A stretch of 17,885 bases of DNA from JAPEKQ01 sp964597945 (GCA_964597945.1 CAZRAD010000041.1:1-17885), one strand, 5' to 3'; counted from the stretch's first letter, positions 7,568-14,622 are shown. Made by a program: numbers and translations. Notes: a model not told the origin generated them from the sequence alone.

Positions 7568-7652
7568 CCGAGCAGGCACTCGAGAAGCCTCGGTCGCACT
7601 GGCCGGTCTACTGACCCCCACAACGGGCCGGCCGCAGTACCTCACCGTACTG
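7568..7652 (+). ncRNA. Putative structured leader RNA (three stem-loops)
   Basis: Three hairpins lie in succession. The first is CCGA (7568-7571) plus GGC (7575-7577) pairing with GCC plus TCGG (7587-7593). The second is GGCCGG (7601-7606) with CCGGCC (7628-7633), extendable by a G-U and a C-G pair. The third is CAGTAC (7635-7640) with GTACTG (7647-7652). No known riboswitch class is recognised. GC-rich sequence folds readily, so confidence is low. Confidence 0.25.
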
Positions 7653-7719
7653 GCTACCCCCTATGCACCCGCCTCCGGCTCCGCGGGTCCCGGATACGAC
7701 AACAGGAGATGCTCTGAGC

Positions 7720-10560
7720 GTGGACCGACAGAGACGACAGTGGACGCGCGCGTGCACGGCCGCAGTGATGCTGGCCGTGCTGTTCTGTGTGGCGGCTGAG
7801 GCCGGAGCGCAGGCCGGCGGCGAGCGAGCGACGGGGACACACGTCGTCGTCGGCGTCGAGCCGGTCAGCTCGTTCGACGTCACCGTCGGGGGCGAGGCCG
7901 TACCGGGGAGTCCGGTCACCTCAAGCTCGACCGGCCTGCTCTCGTTCGAGGTCGATGAAGCCGGTCTTCCACCGGGCGGCAGCGCCGTGATCATCTCTCA
8001 GAACGGCGACCTCGTCATCGGCGGGGTCACCGCGAGTGGAGTAAGCACATCGAGCGCCGTGATCACCTGGAGCACGAACCAGCCGGCATCGTCCCTCGTT
8101 GAGTACGGGACGACCCTCGCGTACGGCTCGTCGAGCCCGCTCGATCCGGCGCCTGTGACGAGCCACAGTGTGTCGTTGACCGGGCTTGCCGCCGGAACCC
8201 CGTACTACTTCCGTGTCGTCTCGGAGGACGGCGGAGGGGGGAGCGCGGAGTCGGGAGGACACACCTTCGAGACGGAGCCGGCGGATCTCGTCATCAGCAA
8301 CGTCGCCGTGACGAGCGTCTCGTGGAGCACGGCCCGGATCCGGTGGAACACCGACCGTCCGGCCTCCTCGCAGGTGCTCTACGGAGAGACCGCGGCATAC
8401 GGCGAGGACAGCGGGTTCGACCCGGAACTCGTGACGACGCACGATGTACTCATCACCGGTCTCAGCGAAGACACCGTCCATCATTACGCCGTCGTGAGCG
8501 TGGATGCTAACCAGAACTCGACCCAGTCTGCGGACGCCACGTTCACGACGGCGGTGATTCCACTTGTCGTTTCTGAGGTTGCTGTCGCCGCGGAGATCGA
8601 CTCCGCGGTCATCACGTGGAGGACGAACAAACCGTCGGATACCAAGGTCGAGTACGGCCTCACCGACGACTACGGGTTGGAGACCACTCTGAAGACGGCG
8701 TTCGTCGAGGAGCACAGCGACACCCTCAGAGGACTGACACCAGGTCAGACGTACCACTTCCGCGCCAGGAGCGCCGCCGGAGGTGAGCCTGCGTACTCGG
8801 TTGACACCGTGTTCCAGACGGGGGTGGATCCGCTGTTGATCGCCGACGTGAACGCGGACGCTGATGTCTCCACGGCTACTATCTCATGGGGGACGAACCG
8901 CGTGGCGGACTCGCAGGTGGAGTACGGGACGACGGCCGCATACGGACAGACAACACCGCTTGATGGCCGGATGGTTCTGGGACACGAAGCGGAACTCGAC
9001 GGTCTGGCGCAGGGGAGTACGTACCACTTCCGGGTTCGGAGCGAGGACGGCTTCGGAAACGTCGAATGGTCCGACGACGAGACGTTCGAGACGCTGATGC
9101 CGGCGCCCATGATCGGCGGCGTCGCCGTGACATCGCGCGGTGTGACCTGGGCCGTTCTCGAGTGGACGACCGACCAGCCAACCGACGGCTGGGTGGTCTT
9201 CGGGACGACGACCTCGTTCGGCGATTCGATATCGAGCCCGGCGAGCCTCTCCACTGCTCACGCGTGCACCCTGACTGGACTTATGGAGTCCACGGAGTAC
9301 CATTACTCGATCGGCGCCCGAAATACTCAGGACGCCGTTTCGATGTCACCGACCGATACGTTCGAAACGATGCAGGGCATCCCGATGGTCCCGCCAGAGA
9401 TCAGCACGCCGTCCGCGATGACGATCAACGCGATGTCGGTCGTCGTCACGTGGACGACGGACGTGCCCGCGTCCTCGACGATTCGCTACGGTGTGGCCGG
9501 AGGCGATACGGTCACGATCGAGAGCACGATGCTCGTGTTGATGCATGAGGTGGTCATCTCGCCGGTCGTGCCCTACGTGGAGTACCTCTACATGGTCGAG
9601 AGCTGCTGCCCCGGAGGGGTGGCGACGAGCGAGCCGTGCTCCTTCCGAACGGGTCCATCGATGGGTTCGGTCGTCGATGACAAGGAACCGCTCATCGTGC
9701 GTCCCGCCATCTGGGTCGTTGGGGAGCGGGACGCGGCCGTTCGCTGGTCGACCGACCGCGCGTGCAGTACATGGGTGGAGTTCGGCAGGAACGCCGAGTA
9801 CGGTGATATCGTTCCGGGGGTGAGCACCGGCGAGTGCGGGTACGAGAGCATCATCGCCGGTCTCGAACCCGACACCGAGTATCACTTCCGGATCCACGCC
9901 GTTGACGAGGCCGGCGGTATGGTTACGAGCGGCGATGAGTCGTTCCGCACGCTGGCTCCACCAGACCTGTGGCCACCCGAGGCCCCTTCGGCGCTCACGT
10001 GTCGGCTCGGCAACGCCTTCGTCGAACTGACGTGGCTCGCCTCGCCCGAGTCCGATCTTGCAGGGTACAATGTCTACCGGGTTCGCATGAGCGACGACCC
10101 GGCCGAGCCCGACCGTACCGAGAAGCTGAACCAGGCGCTGATCGCGGATTCCGTGTTCCTCGACCATGAGGTCGAGGCGGGTCTGACATACGCCTATGAG
10201 ACGACGGCCGTCGACAGCGCGGGGAACGAGAGTGCACACTCCGCCTCGGCGGCGATCACGCTGCCCCCGCCTCCGCCTCCGGTCGTGGCGTTCGCGCAGT
10301 ATCCCAACCCGTGCCGTGGGGACGCGACCATGGCATTCGCGGTTCCGGGGCCGGCCCCGGCTGATGTCGAGCTGAGGGTCCTGTCGATCGACGGACGCGT
10401 CGTGTGTCGCGTCGTCGACGGCGAGTACCCGCCGGGAGAGCACGTGGCGTCCTGGGATGGCTACGAACGAAGCGGGGAGATCGCGGCGAGCGGCATCTAC
10501 GTCTGTGAGCTCCGCGTCGGCGAGTCGACCGTCCGTCGGAAGATGACGCTTCTTCGCTAG
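7720..10560 (+). CDS. Exported multi-Fn3 protein with T9SS-type C-terminal domain
   Basis: A 946-residue protein read from GTG 7720, which gives a standard signal peptide (basic n-region DRQRRQWTR, a hydrophobic core, A-x-A end near AGAQA, residue 32). AGGAG (7704-7708) lies 11 nt upstream, a little far. An in-frame ATG at 7663 has no ribosome binding site and would add an odd 19-residue Pro-rich tail. After a ~65-residue N-terminal domain come seven repeats of about 92 residues with the pattern T-W-x-T-(N/D)-x-P-A-S-S-x-V-x-Y-G ... H-x-x-x-L-x-G-L-x-x-x-T-x-Y-H-F. A more classical Fn3 (about 750-850) and a Pro run follow. Residues ~855-946 (YPNPCRGDATMAF, VLSIDGRVV, SWDGYERSGEIAASGIYV, RKMTLLR) form a FlgD-Ig/T9SS type A sorting domain. 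No enzyme domain is seen; a surface or secreted adhesin-like structural role is inferred. Confidence 0.85.
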   Translation: MDRQRRQWTRACTAAVMLAVLFCVAAEAGAQAGGERATGTHVVVGVEPVSSFDVTVGGEAVPGSPVTSSSTGLLSFEVDEAGLPPGGSAVIISQNGDLVIGGVTASGVSTSSAVITWSTNQPASSLVEYGTTLAYGSSSPLDPAPVTSHSVSLTGLAAGTPYYFRVVSEDGGGGSAESGGHTFETEPADLVISNVAVTSVSWSTARIRWNTDRPASSQVLYGETAAYGEDSGFDPELVTTHDVLITGLSEDTVHHYAVVSVDANQNSTQSADATFTTAVIPLVVSEVAVAAEIDSAVITWRTNKPSDTKVEYGLTDDYGLETTLKTAFVEEHSDTLRGLTPGQTYHFRARSAAGGEPAYSVDTVFQTGVDPLLIADVNADADVSTATISWGTNRVADSQVEYGTTAAYGQTTPLDGRMVLGHEAELDGLAQGSTYHFRVRSEDGFGNVEWSDDETFETLMPAPMIGGVAVTSRGVTWAVLEWTTDQPTDGWVVFGTTTSFGDSISSPASLSTAHACTLTGLMESTEYHYSIGARNTQDAVSMSPTDTFETMQGIPMVPPEISTPSAMTINAMSVVVTWTTDVPASSTIRYGVAGGDTVTIESTMLVLMHEVVISPVVPYVEYLYMVESCCPGGVATSEPCSFRTGPSMGSVVDDKEPLIVRPAIWVVGERDAAVRWSTDRACSTWVEFGRNAEYGDIVPGVSTGECGYESIIAGLEPDTEYHFRIHAVDEAGGMVTSGDESFRTLAPPDLWPPEAPSALTCRLGNAFVELTWLASPESDLAGYNVYRVRMSDDPAEPDRTEKLNQALIADSVFLDHEVEAGLTYAYETTAVDSAGNESAHSASAAITLPPPPPPVVAFAQYPNPCRGDATMAFAVPGPAPADVELRVLSIDGRVVCRVVDGEYPPGEHVASWDGYERSGEIAASGIYVCELRVGESTVRRKMTLLR
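8011..9966 (+). repeat. Seven tandem Fn3-like coding repeats, period about 276 bp
   Basis: Repeat units begin at 8011, 8287, 8563, 8833, about 9106, about 9388 and 9691, spaced 270-303 bp, most nearly 276. The protein pattern is clear but the DNA copies are diverged. The sixth unit is the most divergent, lacks the usual Y-H-F-R core and carries an S-C-C-P and a further Cys. Confidence 0.8.
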
Positions 10561-10610
10561 ACCCTCACTGTAGTTCATGCCACCGTTTCACATCCCTCGC
10601 AACTCGTCAT

Positions 10611-10630
10611 CCGACGCGACATTGCGTCGG
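10611..10630 (+). terminator. Weak hairpin after the multi-Fn3 gene
   Basis: A 7-bp perfect stem CCGACGC (10611-10617) / GCGTCGG (10624-10630) with a 6-nt loop, 50 nt after the stop at 10560. No T-run follows, so termination is only suggested by position. Confidence 0.4.
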
Positions 10631-10650
10631 TGGGACCTCCGCGTTTTGCG

Positions 10651-10679
10651 TTGACAGACACGACTGAAGGTGGTTCAAT
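10651..10679 (+). promoter_or_regulatory. Sigma70-type promoter of the first PEP-CTERM gene
   Basis: TTGACA (10651-10656), a 17-nt spacer, then TTCAAT (10674-10679, four of six). The predicted start near 10686 leaves about a 90-nt leader before the ATG at 10776. I see no correctly spaced sigma54 element in this interval. Confidence 0.6.
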
Positions 10680-10775
10680 ACCGACGCGCGAACTCCGGAC
10701 CCGGTCCGGACACGCTCAGAGAACTGCGAGCGCAGCTCATGCTGCGCCGGTCGTGTTCGATGAAGGGGGAAAATC

Positions 10776-11594
10776 ATGGGAAGGCACCTCGCCGCGCTCG
10801 CGGCTGTCTGTATCCTCGCCGCCGTCGTGACGGCCGCGGGGGCCGGCTACGTGTCGGAACTGCTCTTCGTTGGCGAGGGGTGGTACGACCACGACGCGAA
10901 TCCCAAGGACCAGATGGGTTACGGCGACTTCGGCGGGTCGACGACCGATTTCGATCTGATCGTCCGCACGCCGGAGGAAGCGTGTCACTGGTACCTGAGA
11001 ACCGATCTCGCAATCACGTTCACTGAGCGGGTGCCGGGACTCGGCACATCGCACGTCATCCGTATGGATGACGAGGGGATATGGGCGGACGATCAGGTGG
11101 TGGAGTGGACGGATGTGGGCTACACGGTCGATCCCGGTCGCGGAGTGCACCTCGGCTACCATCAGATCACTCCGACGAGAGCGAGCGATCCATACAATCT
11201 CATCGGCGACTACGCATGGGACGTCGACGGTGGGGGGGATGACCTCACATCCTCGATCAGCCTGAGTCCGTCACCCGACTACCAGTACCGTGCTCTCAGC
11301 AACGAGATGCGTTCGATGACGTGGCTCTCGACGATGCCCATCGGTTCCATGGCCACCGGGTGGGCCTCCGCGTTCTTCGGCGGACTCCCGCTCGACGGGC
11401 TGGAGTTCGGAATGAACAAGATCGCGCCGTTCTTCGAGATGTGGGATGGGCAGTCCTACGACGTGACCTACCGCGGCCAGGTCCTCCTGCTCGCGGATGC
11501 CGAGTGCCCGGTGCCCGAGCCCTCGACCATCATGCTGCTGGGTGCGGGTCTGGCGGCCTTCGGGTCTCTCGGGATGAGGAGACGGCGAAGATAG
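10776..11594 (+). CDS. PEP-CTERM sorting-domain protein, unknown core
   Basis: A 272-residue protein with a signal peptide (MGRHLAALAAVCILAAVVTAAGAG) and a C-terminal PEP-CTERM anchor beginning at V246: VPEPSTIMLLGAG, a hydrophobic segment, then an Arg cluster to the end. Exosortase cuts at such tails and attaches the protein to the envelope or exports it. The core is rich in Asp, Gly, Trp and Tyr (GWYDHDANPKDQMGYGDF, YAWDVDGGGDD) and resembles no family I recognise. The start is supported by AAGGGGGA about 6 nt upstream. The gene has its own promoter and is followed by a 10-bp hairpin, so it is probably monocistronic. In other bacteria such genes are targets of PrsK/PrsR, encoded 6 kb upstream here. 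Confidence 0.85.
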   Translation: MGRHLAALAAVCILAAVVTAAGAGYVSELLFVGEGWYDHDANPKDQMGYGDFGGSTTDFDLIVRTPEEACHWYLRTDLAITFTERVPGLGTSHVIRMDDEGIWADDQVVEWTDVGYTVDPGRGVHLGYHQITPTRASDPYNLIGDYAWDVDGGGDDLTSSISLSPSPDYQYRALSNEMRSMTWLSTMPIGSMATGWASAFFGGLPLDGLEFGMNKIAPFFEMWDGQSYDVTYRGQVLLLADAECPVPEPSTIMLLGAGLAAFGSLGMRRRRR

Positions 11595-11649
11595 TTCGAG
11601 GCCATCGGCGCAAAAAGTGAACATTGCATCATAAAACAGTCCCAGTATA

Positions 11650-11674
11650 GGGGCCGGTCCCAGCGACCGGCCCC
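11650..11674 (+). terminator. Hairpin after the first PEP-CTERM gene
   Basis: A perfect 10-bp stem GGGGCCGGTC (11650-11659) / GACCGGCCCC (11665-11674) with loop CCAGC, 55 nt after the stop. No T-run follows. The stretch just before it (11612-11640) is unusually A/T-rich for this window. Confidence 0.6.
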
Positions 11675-11710
11675 TCATCGTATGAACCTGCGGCACACAG
11701 AAGATTGTGC

Positions 11711-11739
11711 TTGTCTAGGGTCTGGAATCGTGGTAGTAT
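11711..11739 (+). promoter_or_regulatory. Sigma70-type promoter of the second PEP-CTERM gene
   Basis: TTGTCT (11711-11716), a 17-nt spacer, then TAGTAT (11734-11739); each box matches four of six. The predicted start near 11746 is 44 nt before the ATG at 11790. Confidence 0.5.
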
Positions 11740-11777
11740 TACCTTGTGGGCGAAAACAACCTGGAGCCACATCAAGC

Positions 11778-11785
11778 GGAGGTGA
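11778..11785 (+). promoter_or_regulatory. Ribosome binding site that sets the second PEP-CTERM start
   Basis: GGAGGTGA, with 7 nt between GGAGG and ATG 11790. It rules out the upstream in-frame ATG at 11682, which lies ahead of the predicted promoter. Confidence 0.75.
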
Positions 11786-11789
11786 CATC

Positions 11790-12557
11790 ATGAAGACACT
11801 CATGTTTGCTCTGAGTCTGGTGCTCATCCTGTCCCTGGCCGGGACCGCGGGCGCGAGTCTGCTGAGCGACTGGTTCGGGGTCGACCTCACCACGACGGGT
11901 GGTGTGTTCGATCACGACTGGACGCCGAGCACGGCGACCGCGGACTACACCATCGACGACAACTGGAGCGCGTATCACGGGCGACCGGCGCACGGAGGAG
12001 AGGCCTTCGACATCGAGGCGATGTACTTCGACAACGACGCGACGAACGCATACATAGCCGTTGTCACGTCGTTCAACGTCCCGGGTGGTATGAGCTTCCT
12101 CGGTGAGCACATCGCCGCCGGCGACCTCGCCATGGACATGGGGCTCGGCTCGCATACGCTCGGCGTCGACATCGACGGTTCAACGGGCAGGCTGGCGGAG
12201 ACCACGATGGGCGACTGGTACCAGAGCAACACGTCGTTCGTCGCCGAGGCCGGACCGACGAACTTCAGCGGCGGCACGACGCTCGGATACGCGGCGCTCA
12301 ACCACTACAACTACGGGCTCACGGAGCGTGGCTACGGCACGTACGTCTTCGAGCTCACCATCGACCGCAGTCTTCTGACCAATCCCGCCCTCACCGATCA
12401 GATCGGGCTGGAGTGGACGATGGGATGTCGGAACGACGTGGTGACGCTCAACGGCGACTTCGATGACGACACCGTCGTCCCGGAGCCAAGTACGCTTCTC
12501 CTTCTCGGTAGCGGTCTGCTCGGCATGGCCGGTGTCGTGAGGCGTCGCAACAGGTAA
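11790..12557 (+). CDS. PEP-CTERM sorting-domain protein
   Basis: A 255-residue protein. It begins with a signal peptide (MKTLMFALSLVLILSLAGTAGAS) and ends with a textbook PEP-CTERM tail from V230: VPEPSTLLLLGSGLLGMAG followed by VVRRRNR. The core contains FDIEAMYFDNDATNAYIAV, AGDLAMDMG and LEWTMGCRNDVVTLNG. Blocks of this type (an E-A-x-Y-F-D-N-D strand, and W-T-M-x-C-x-N-D close to the PEP motif) are familiar from many PEP-CTERM proteins, where they appear to form a beta-sandwich of unknown function. Its own promoter and an 11-bp hairpin flank it, so it is probably a single-gene unit. The product is probably surface-attached or released after exosortase processing. No exosortase gene lies in the window. 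Confidence 0.87.
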   Translation: MKTLMFALSLVLILSLAGTAGASLLSDWFGVDLTTTGGVFDHDWTPSTATADYTIDDNWSAYHGRPAHGGEAFDIEAMYFDNDATNAYIAVVTSFNVPGGMSFLGEHIAAGDLAMDMGLGSHTLGVDIDGSTGRLAETTMGDWYQSNTSFVAEAGPTNFSGGTTLGYAALNHYNYGLTERGYGTYVFELTIDRSLLTNPALTDQIGLEWTMGCRNDVVTLNGDFDDDTVVPEPSTLLLLGSGLLGMAGVVRRRNR

Positions 12558-12586
12558 TCAGCGAGGCAACTCGAGAACAGGAAGAA

Positions 12587-12612
12587 CGGGGCAGGGAGAG
12601 ATCCCTGCCCCG
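12587..12612. terminator. Hairpin between convergent genes
   Basis: A perfect 11-bp stem CGGGGCAGGGA (12587-12597) / TCCCTGCCCCG (12602-12612) with the tetraloop GAGA. It lies between the convergent stops at 12557 and 12660 and could serve both strands. No T-run is present. Confidence 0.65.
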
Positions 12613-12659
12613 TGTTGCATGCTCGGTTGGTACGGGTTGCGGCCGGCCCTCCGCGGTTC

Positions 12660-13424
12660 TCAGTCGTCCCACCCTTGGTTCTCGAGAAGCTGGTTCTCGG
12701 GGACGTCGCGCAGCGGTTTGGCCGGCGAGCCGAGAACGACCTTGCGTGCGGGAGCATCCTGGGTGACGACGGAACCCGCGCCTACGACGGCGTCGGCCCC
12801 GATGGTCCGACCCGGTAGGATGACGCAGCCCGCTGCGATCCTCCCGCCCTTCTGCACCGTGACTCCCTTGAAGTGTTTGAACCGCTCCTCGGTGCGTCCG
12901 ATGAAGTTGTCATTCGAGGTCACGACACCCGGCGCGACGAACACACGGTCGCCGAGTTCGGAGTACGCGGTGATGTAGCACTCGCTCTCGAGCTTGCAGC
13001 GACGCCCGACCTTGCAGTAATTCTCCACGGTGACGCCGCGTCCGACGATCGTGTACTCGCCGATGGTGACGTTCTCTCTGATGGAGGCGAGGTCGGCCAC
13101 GAGAACACGGCGCCCGAGCTCACATCCGGCGTAGACGATGACGCAGGCGCCGATGAGGGACTCGTCCGCGATGACGGCGGGTGGGACGGTGCTTCCGTCG
13201 GTCGTCGCCGAGAGAGCGGCCTTCATCGGGAGCTTGCCGATGACCGTGTTGTCATCGATGCGGACGTGGTCGCCGATGACGGTGCCCCGATGGATGACCA
13301 CGTTGCTGCCGATCTCGCAGCCGGCGCCGATGGCAACGTCGGCCTCCACGACCGTGAAGTACCCGAGTGTCGTCCCCTCGCCGACCGAGGCGGACTCGTG
13401 CACGAACCTCTCCATGGGGTCCAT
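12660..13424 (-). CDS. Left-handed beta-helix acyltransferase (WlbB/WbpD-like)
   Basis: A 254-residue protein built almost wholly of hexapeptide repeats ([LIV]-G-x-x-x-x), for example ASVGEGTTLGYF, VVIHRGTVIGDHV, VIVYAGCELG and RTIGADAVVGAGSVV. This is the trimeric left-handed beta-helix fold of acetyl-CoA-dependent sugar transferases. The C-terminal half (VAPGVVTSNDNFIGRTEERF, then PAKPLRDVP) matches the WlbB/WbpD type, which N-acetylates a 3-amino sugar nucleotide. At 254 residues it is longer than the ~190-residue WbpD because of an extra N-terminal helix block (1-70) reminiscent of LpxA; substrate is therefore uncertain. It follows the dehydrogenase gene by 22 nt, in one operon. The start could be the first ATG (GAAGGG abuts it) or the ATG three codons later (13415), which has the better spacing. 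Confidence 0.8.
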   Translation of the reverse strand: MDPMERFVHESASVGEGTTLGYFTVVEADVAIGAGCEIGSNVVIHRGTVIGDHVRIDDNTVIGKLPMKAALSATTDGSTVPPAVIADESLIGACVIVYAGCELGRRVLVADLASIRENVTIGEYTIVGRGVTVENYCKVGRRCKLESECYITAYSELGDRVFVAPGVVTSNDNFIGRTEERFKHFKGVTVQKGGRIAAGCVILPGRTIGADAVVGAGSVVTQDAPARKVVLGSPAKPLRDVPENQLLENQGWDD

Positions 13425-13446
13425 CCCTTCAGGATCGTATCAGGAT

Positions 13447-14475
13447 TCAGGACAGCTTGATGGCGTTGCCGCCGGCCTCCAGCGAGCGCTGCGCCGCGTC
13501 GAGGACCCGGACCACGCGGAGTCCGTCGCGGGCGTCGGAGCGGGGCTTCGTGCGATTCTCCACGCACTGAATGAAGTGCTGGCACTCAAGCCGGAGAGGC
13601 TCCGCCGACGGGAGAGCCGGGATGGTCACCTCGCCGAATCTCAACGAGAGCGCCTCATCGAACCCGACGAACCTCCCGTGCTTCCCGTTTCCGTCTCCGT
13701 TGCCGTTGACGCCCTTGTCGTAGACGCGGATCTTCTCACCGGCCTGCATATCGTCGAAGACGACCATCTTCTTGCTGCCGACGAGCGTTGTGCGGCGGAC
13801 CTTGTGTGGGTCGAGCCACGAAACGTGGATCTGCGCGAGGCGGTCGTTGCCGAAACGCATCCACAGGAAGACCACGTCCTCGATCCCCGGCTGGATGTAC
13901 GCGGCCCCGCGGGCAGCGACCTCGATGGGCTCCTCGCCGAGAAGGTAGAGGATGATCGAGATATCGTGGGGCGCGAAGCTCCACAGTGCGTTCTCGTCCT
14001 TGCGGATCTTGCCGAGGTTGACACGTTCGGAATAGAGGTAGTACGGGTCACCGAGTTCGCCGGAGTCCAGGAGCTCCTTCATCTTCAGCACGCCGGGGTG
14101 GTACTCGAGCAGATGGCCGACCATCAGGATGCGCTCCAGTCTGTCTGCGATCTTCACGAGTTCCTCGGCGTCCTCGAGCGCAAGCGTCATCGGCTTCTCG
14201 ACGAAGACGTCCTTGCCCGCCTCCATCGCGCGCTTCGCAAGCTCGAAGTGCGTCGGGGCCGGCGTCGCGATGACGACGGCGTCGATACCCGGGTCCTTGA
14301 AGACGTCCTCAGGGTCGGTCGTGCTCGCGACCTCCGGGATGCCGGTCAGAAGACCGCTGCACCTGTCTCCGTCGAGGTCACAGCAGGTGAGCAGCTCGCT
14401 CTCGTTCATGGTGAGGAAGTTCCGGAAGAGGTTCTTCCCCCAGGCGCCCGTTCCGATGATGGCGGTCTTGATCAC
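13447..14475 (-). CDS. Gfo/Idh/MocA-family sugar dehydrogenase (WlbA/WbpB-like)
   Basis: A 342-residue NAD(P)-dependent oxidoreductase. The N-terminal Rossmann fold has GTGAWG (8-13). EKP (93-95) carries the conserved catalytic Lys94, and APHD (H170) is the second active-site block. The C-terminal half has YIQPGIEDVVFLWMRF and HVSWLDPHKVRRTTLVGS, typical of members in polysaccharide clusters that oxidise C3 of UDP-N-acetylglucosaminuronate or a related sugar. With the acyltransferase 22 nt downstream, it forms the first and third steps of a WlbA-WlbC-WlbB type route; the aminotransferase for the middle step is not in the window. I chose GTG 14475 because GGGGGA lies 6 nt upstream and the fold then begins at once; an ATG at 14496 has no ribosome binding site. 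An N-G-rich insert at 257-267 is unusual. Confidence 0.85.
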   Translation of the reverse strand: MIKTAIIGTGAWGKNLFRNFLTMNESELLTCCDLDGDRCSGLLTGIPEVASTTDPEDVFKDPGIDAVVIATPAPTHFELAKRAMEAGKDVFVEKPMTLALEDAEELVKIADRLERILMVGHLLEYHPGVLKMKELLDSGELGDPYYLYSERVNLGKIRKDENALWSFAPHDISIILYLLGEEPIEVAARGAAYIQPGIEDVVFLWMRFGNDRLAQIHVSWLDPHKVRRTTLVGSKKMVVFDDMQAGEKIRVYDKGVNGNGDGNGKHGRFVGFDEALSLRFGEVTIPALPSAEPLRLECQHFIQCVENRTKPRSDARDGLRVVRVLDAAQRSLEAGGNAIKLS

Positions 14476-14481
14476 GAGTGG

Positions 14482-14487
14482 TCCCCC
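14482..14487 (-). promoter_or_regulatory. Ribosome binding site that sets the GTG start of the dehydrogenase
   Basis: On the minus strand GGGGGA lies 6 nt before GTG 14475. The ATG at 14496 is upstream of this site. Confidence 0.6.
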
Positions 14488-14573
14488 GTCCTTCATGCTG
14501 GTTGCGGTATCGGTGATCCTGACGGGTCGGCTGACGGAGCTTCACTACCATGATGCCGATTCACGATTGTGCG

Positions 14574-14602
14574 ACTCTATCGCCTTTTCCCCGTACAGGC
14601 AA
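14574..14602 (-). promoter_or_regulatory. Sigma70-like promoter of the dehydrogenase/acyltransferase operon
   Basis: On the minus strand TTGCCT (14602-14597), a 17-nt spacer, then TAGAGT (14579-14574). The predicted start near 14567 leaves about a 90-nt leader to the GTG at 14475. The -35 box matches weakly. Confidence 0.4.
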
Positions 14603-14622
14603 CGCTCTTGAGAGAATTGCAA

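Larger units (their letters stand above)
7305..7719 (+). other. Long non-coding interval before the large Fn3 gene
   Basis: About 415 nt with no credible gene. Short open frames here lack ribosome binding sites and have Arg/Ser/Pro/His-rich translations unlike real proteins. The interval holds a GGTGA-N7-TCACC dyad (7421-7437), a sigma54-like site (7478-7494), three consecutive stem-loops (7568-7652) and AGGAG at 7704-7708. It probably serves as the regulatory region and leader of the gene at 7720. Confidence 0.6.

Noticed and set aside
7500..7720. A c-di-GMP (GEMM) or other known riboswitch in the leader
   Set aside because: The region has stem-loops, but the conserved GEMM core and tetraloop-receptor sequences are not present, and no other class I know fits.
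7398..7799. Small plus-strand open frames in the long intergenic interval (including 7502-7717, which ends 2 nt before the GTG at 7720)
   Set aside because: No ribosome binding sites, compositions rich in Arg, Ser, Pro, Gly and His, and no motif. The ATG-CTC-TGA just behind AGGAG (7709-7717) is too short to call.
10631..10650. Sigma54 element upstream of the first PEP-CTERM gene (TGGGAC then TTTTGC)
   Set aside because: The GG to GC offset is 15 rather than 12, which the sigma54 holoenzyme does not tolerate.
11731..11747. Sigma54 element upstream of the second PEP-CTERM gene (TGG then TTGTG)
   Set aside because: The offset is 14 and the required GC is replaced by GT.
13138..14553. Long plus-strand open frame opposite the dehydrogenase and acyltransferase
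   Set aside because: The minus strand carries the Rossmann GTGAWG, EKP and hexapeptide-repeat signatures; the plus-strand translation has no recognisable motif and crosses two genes.
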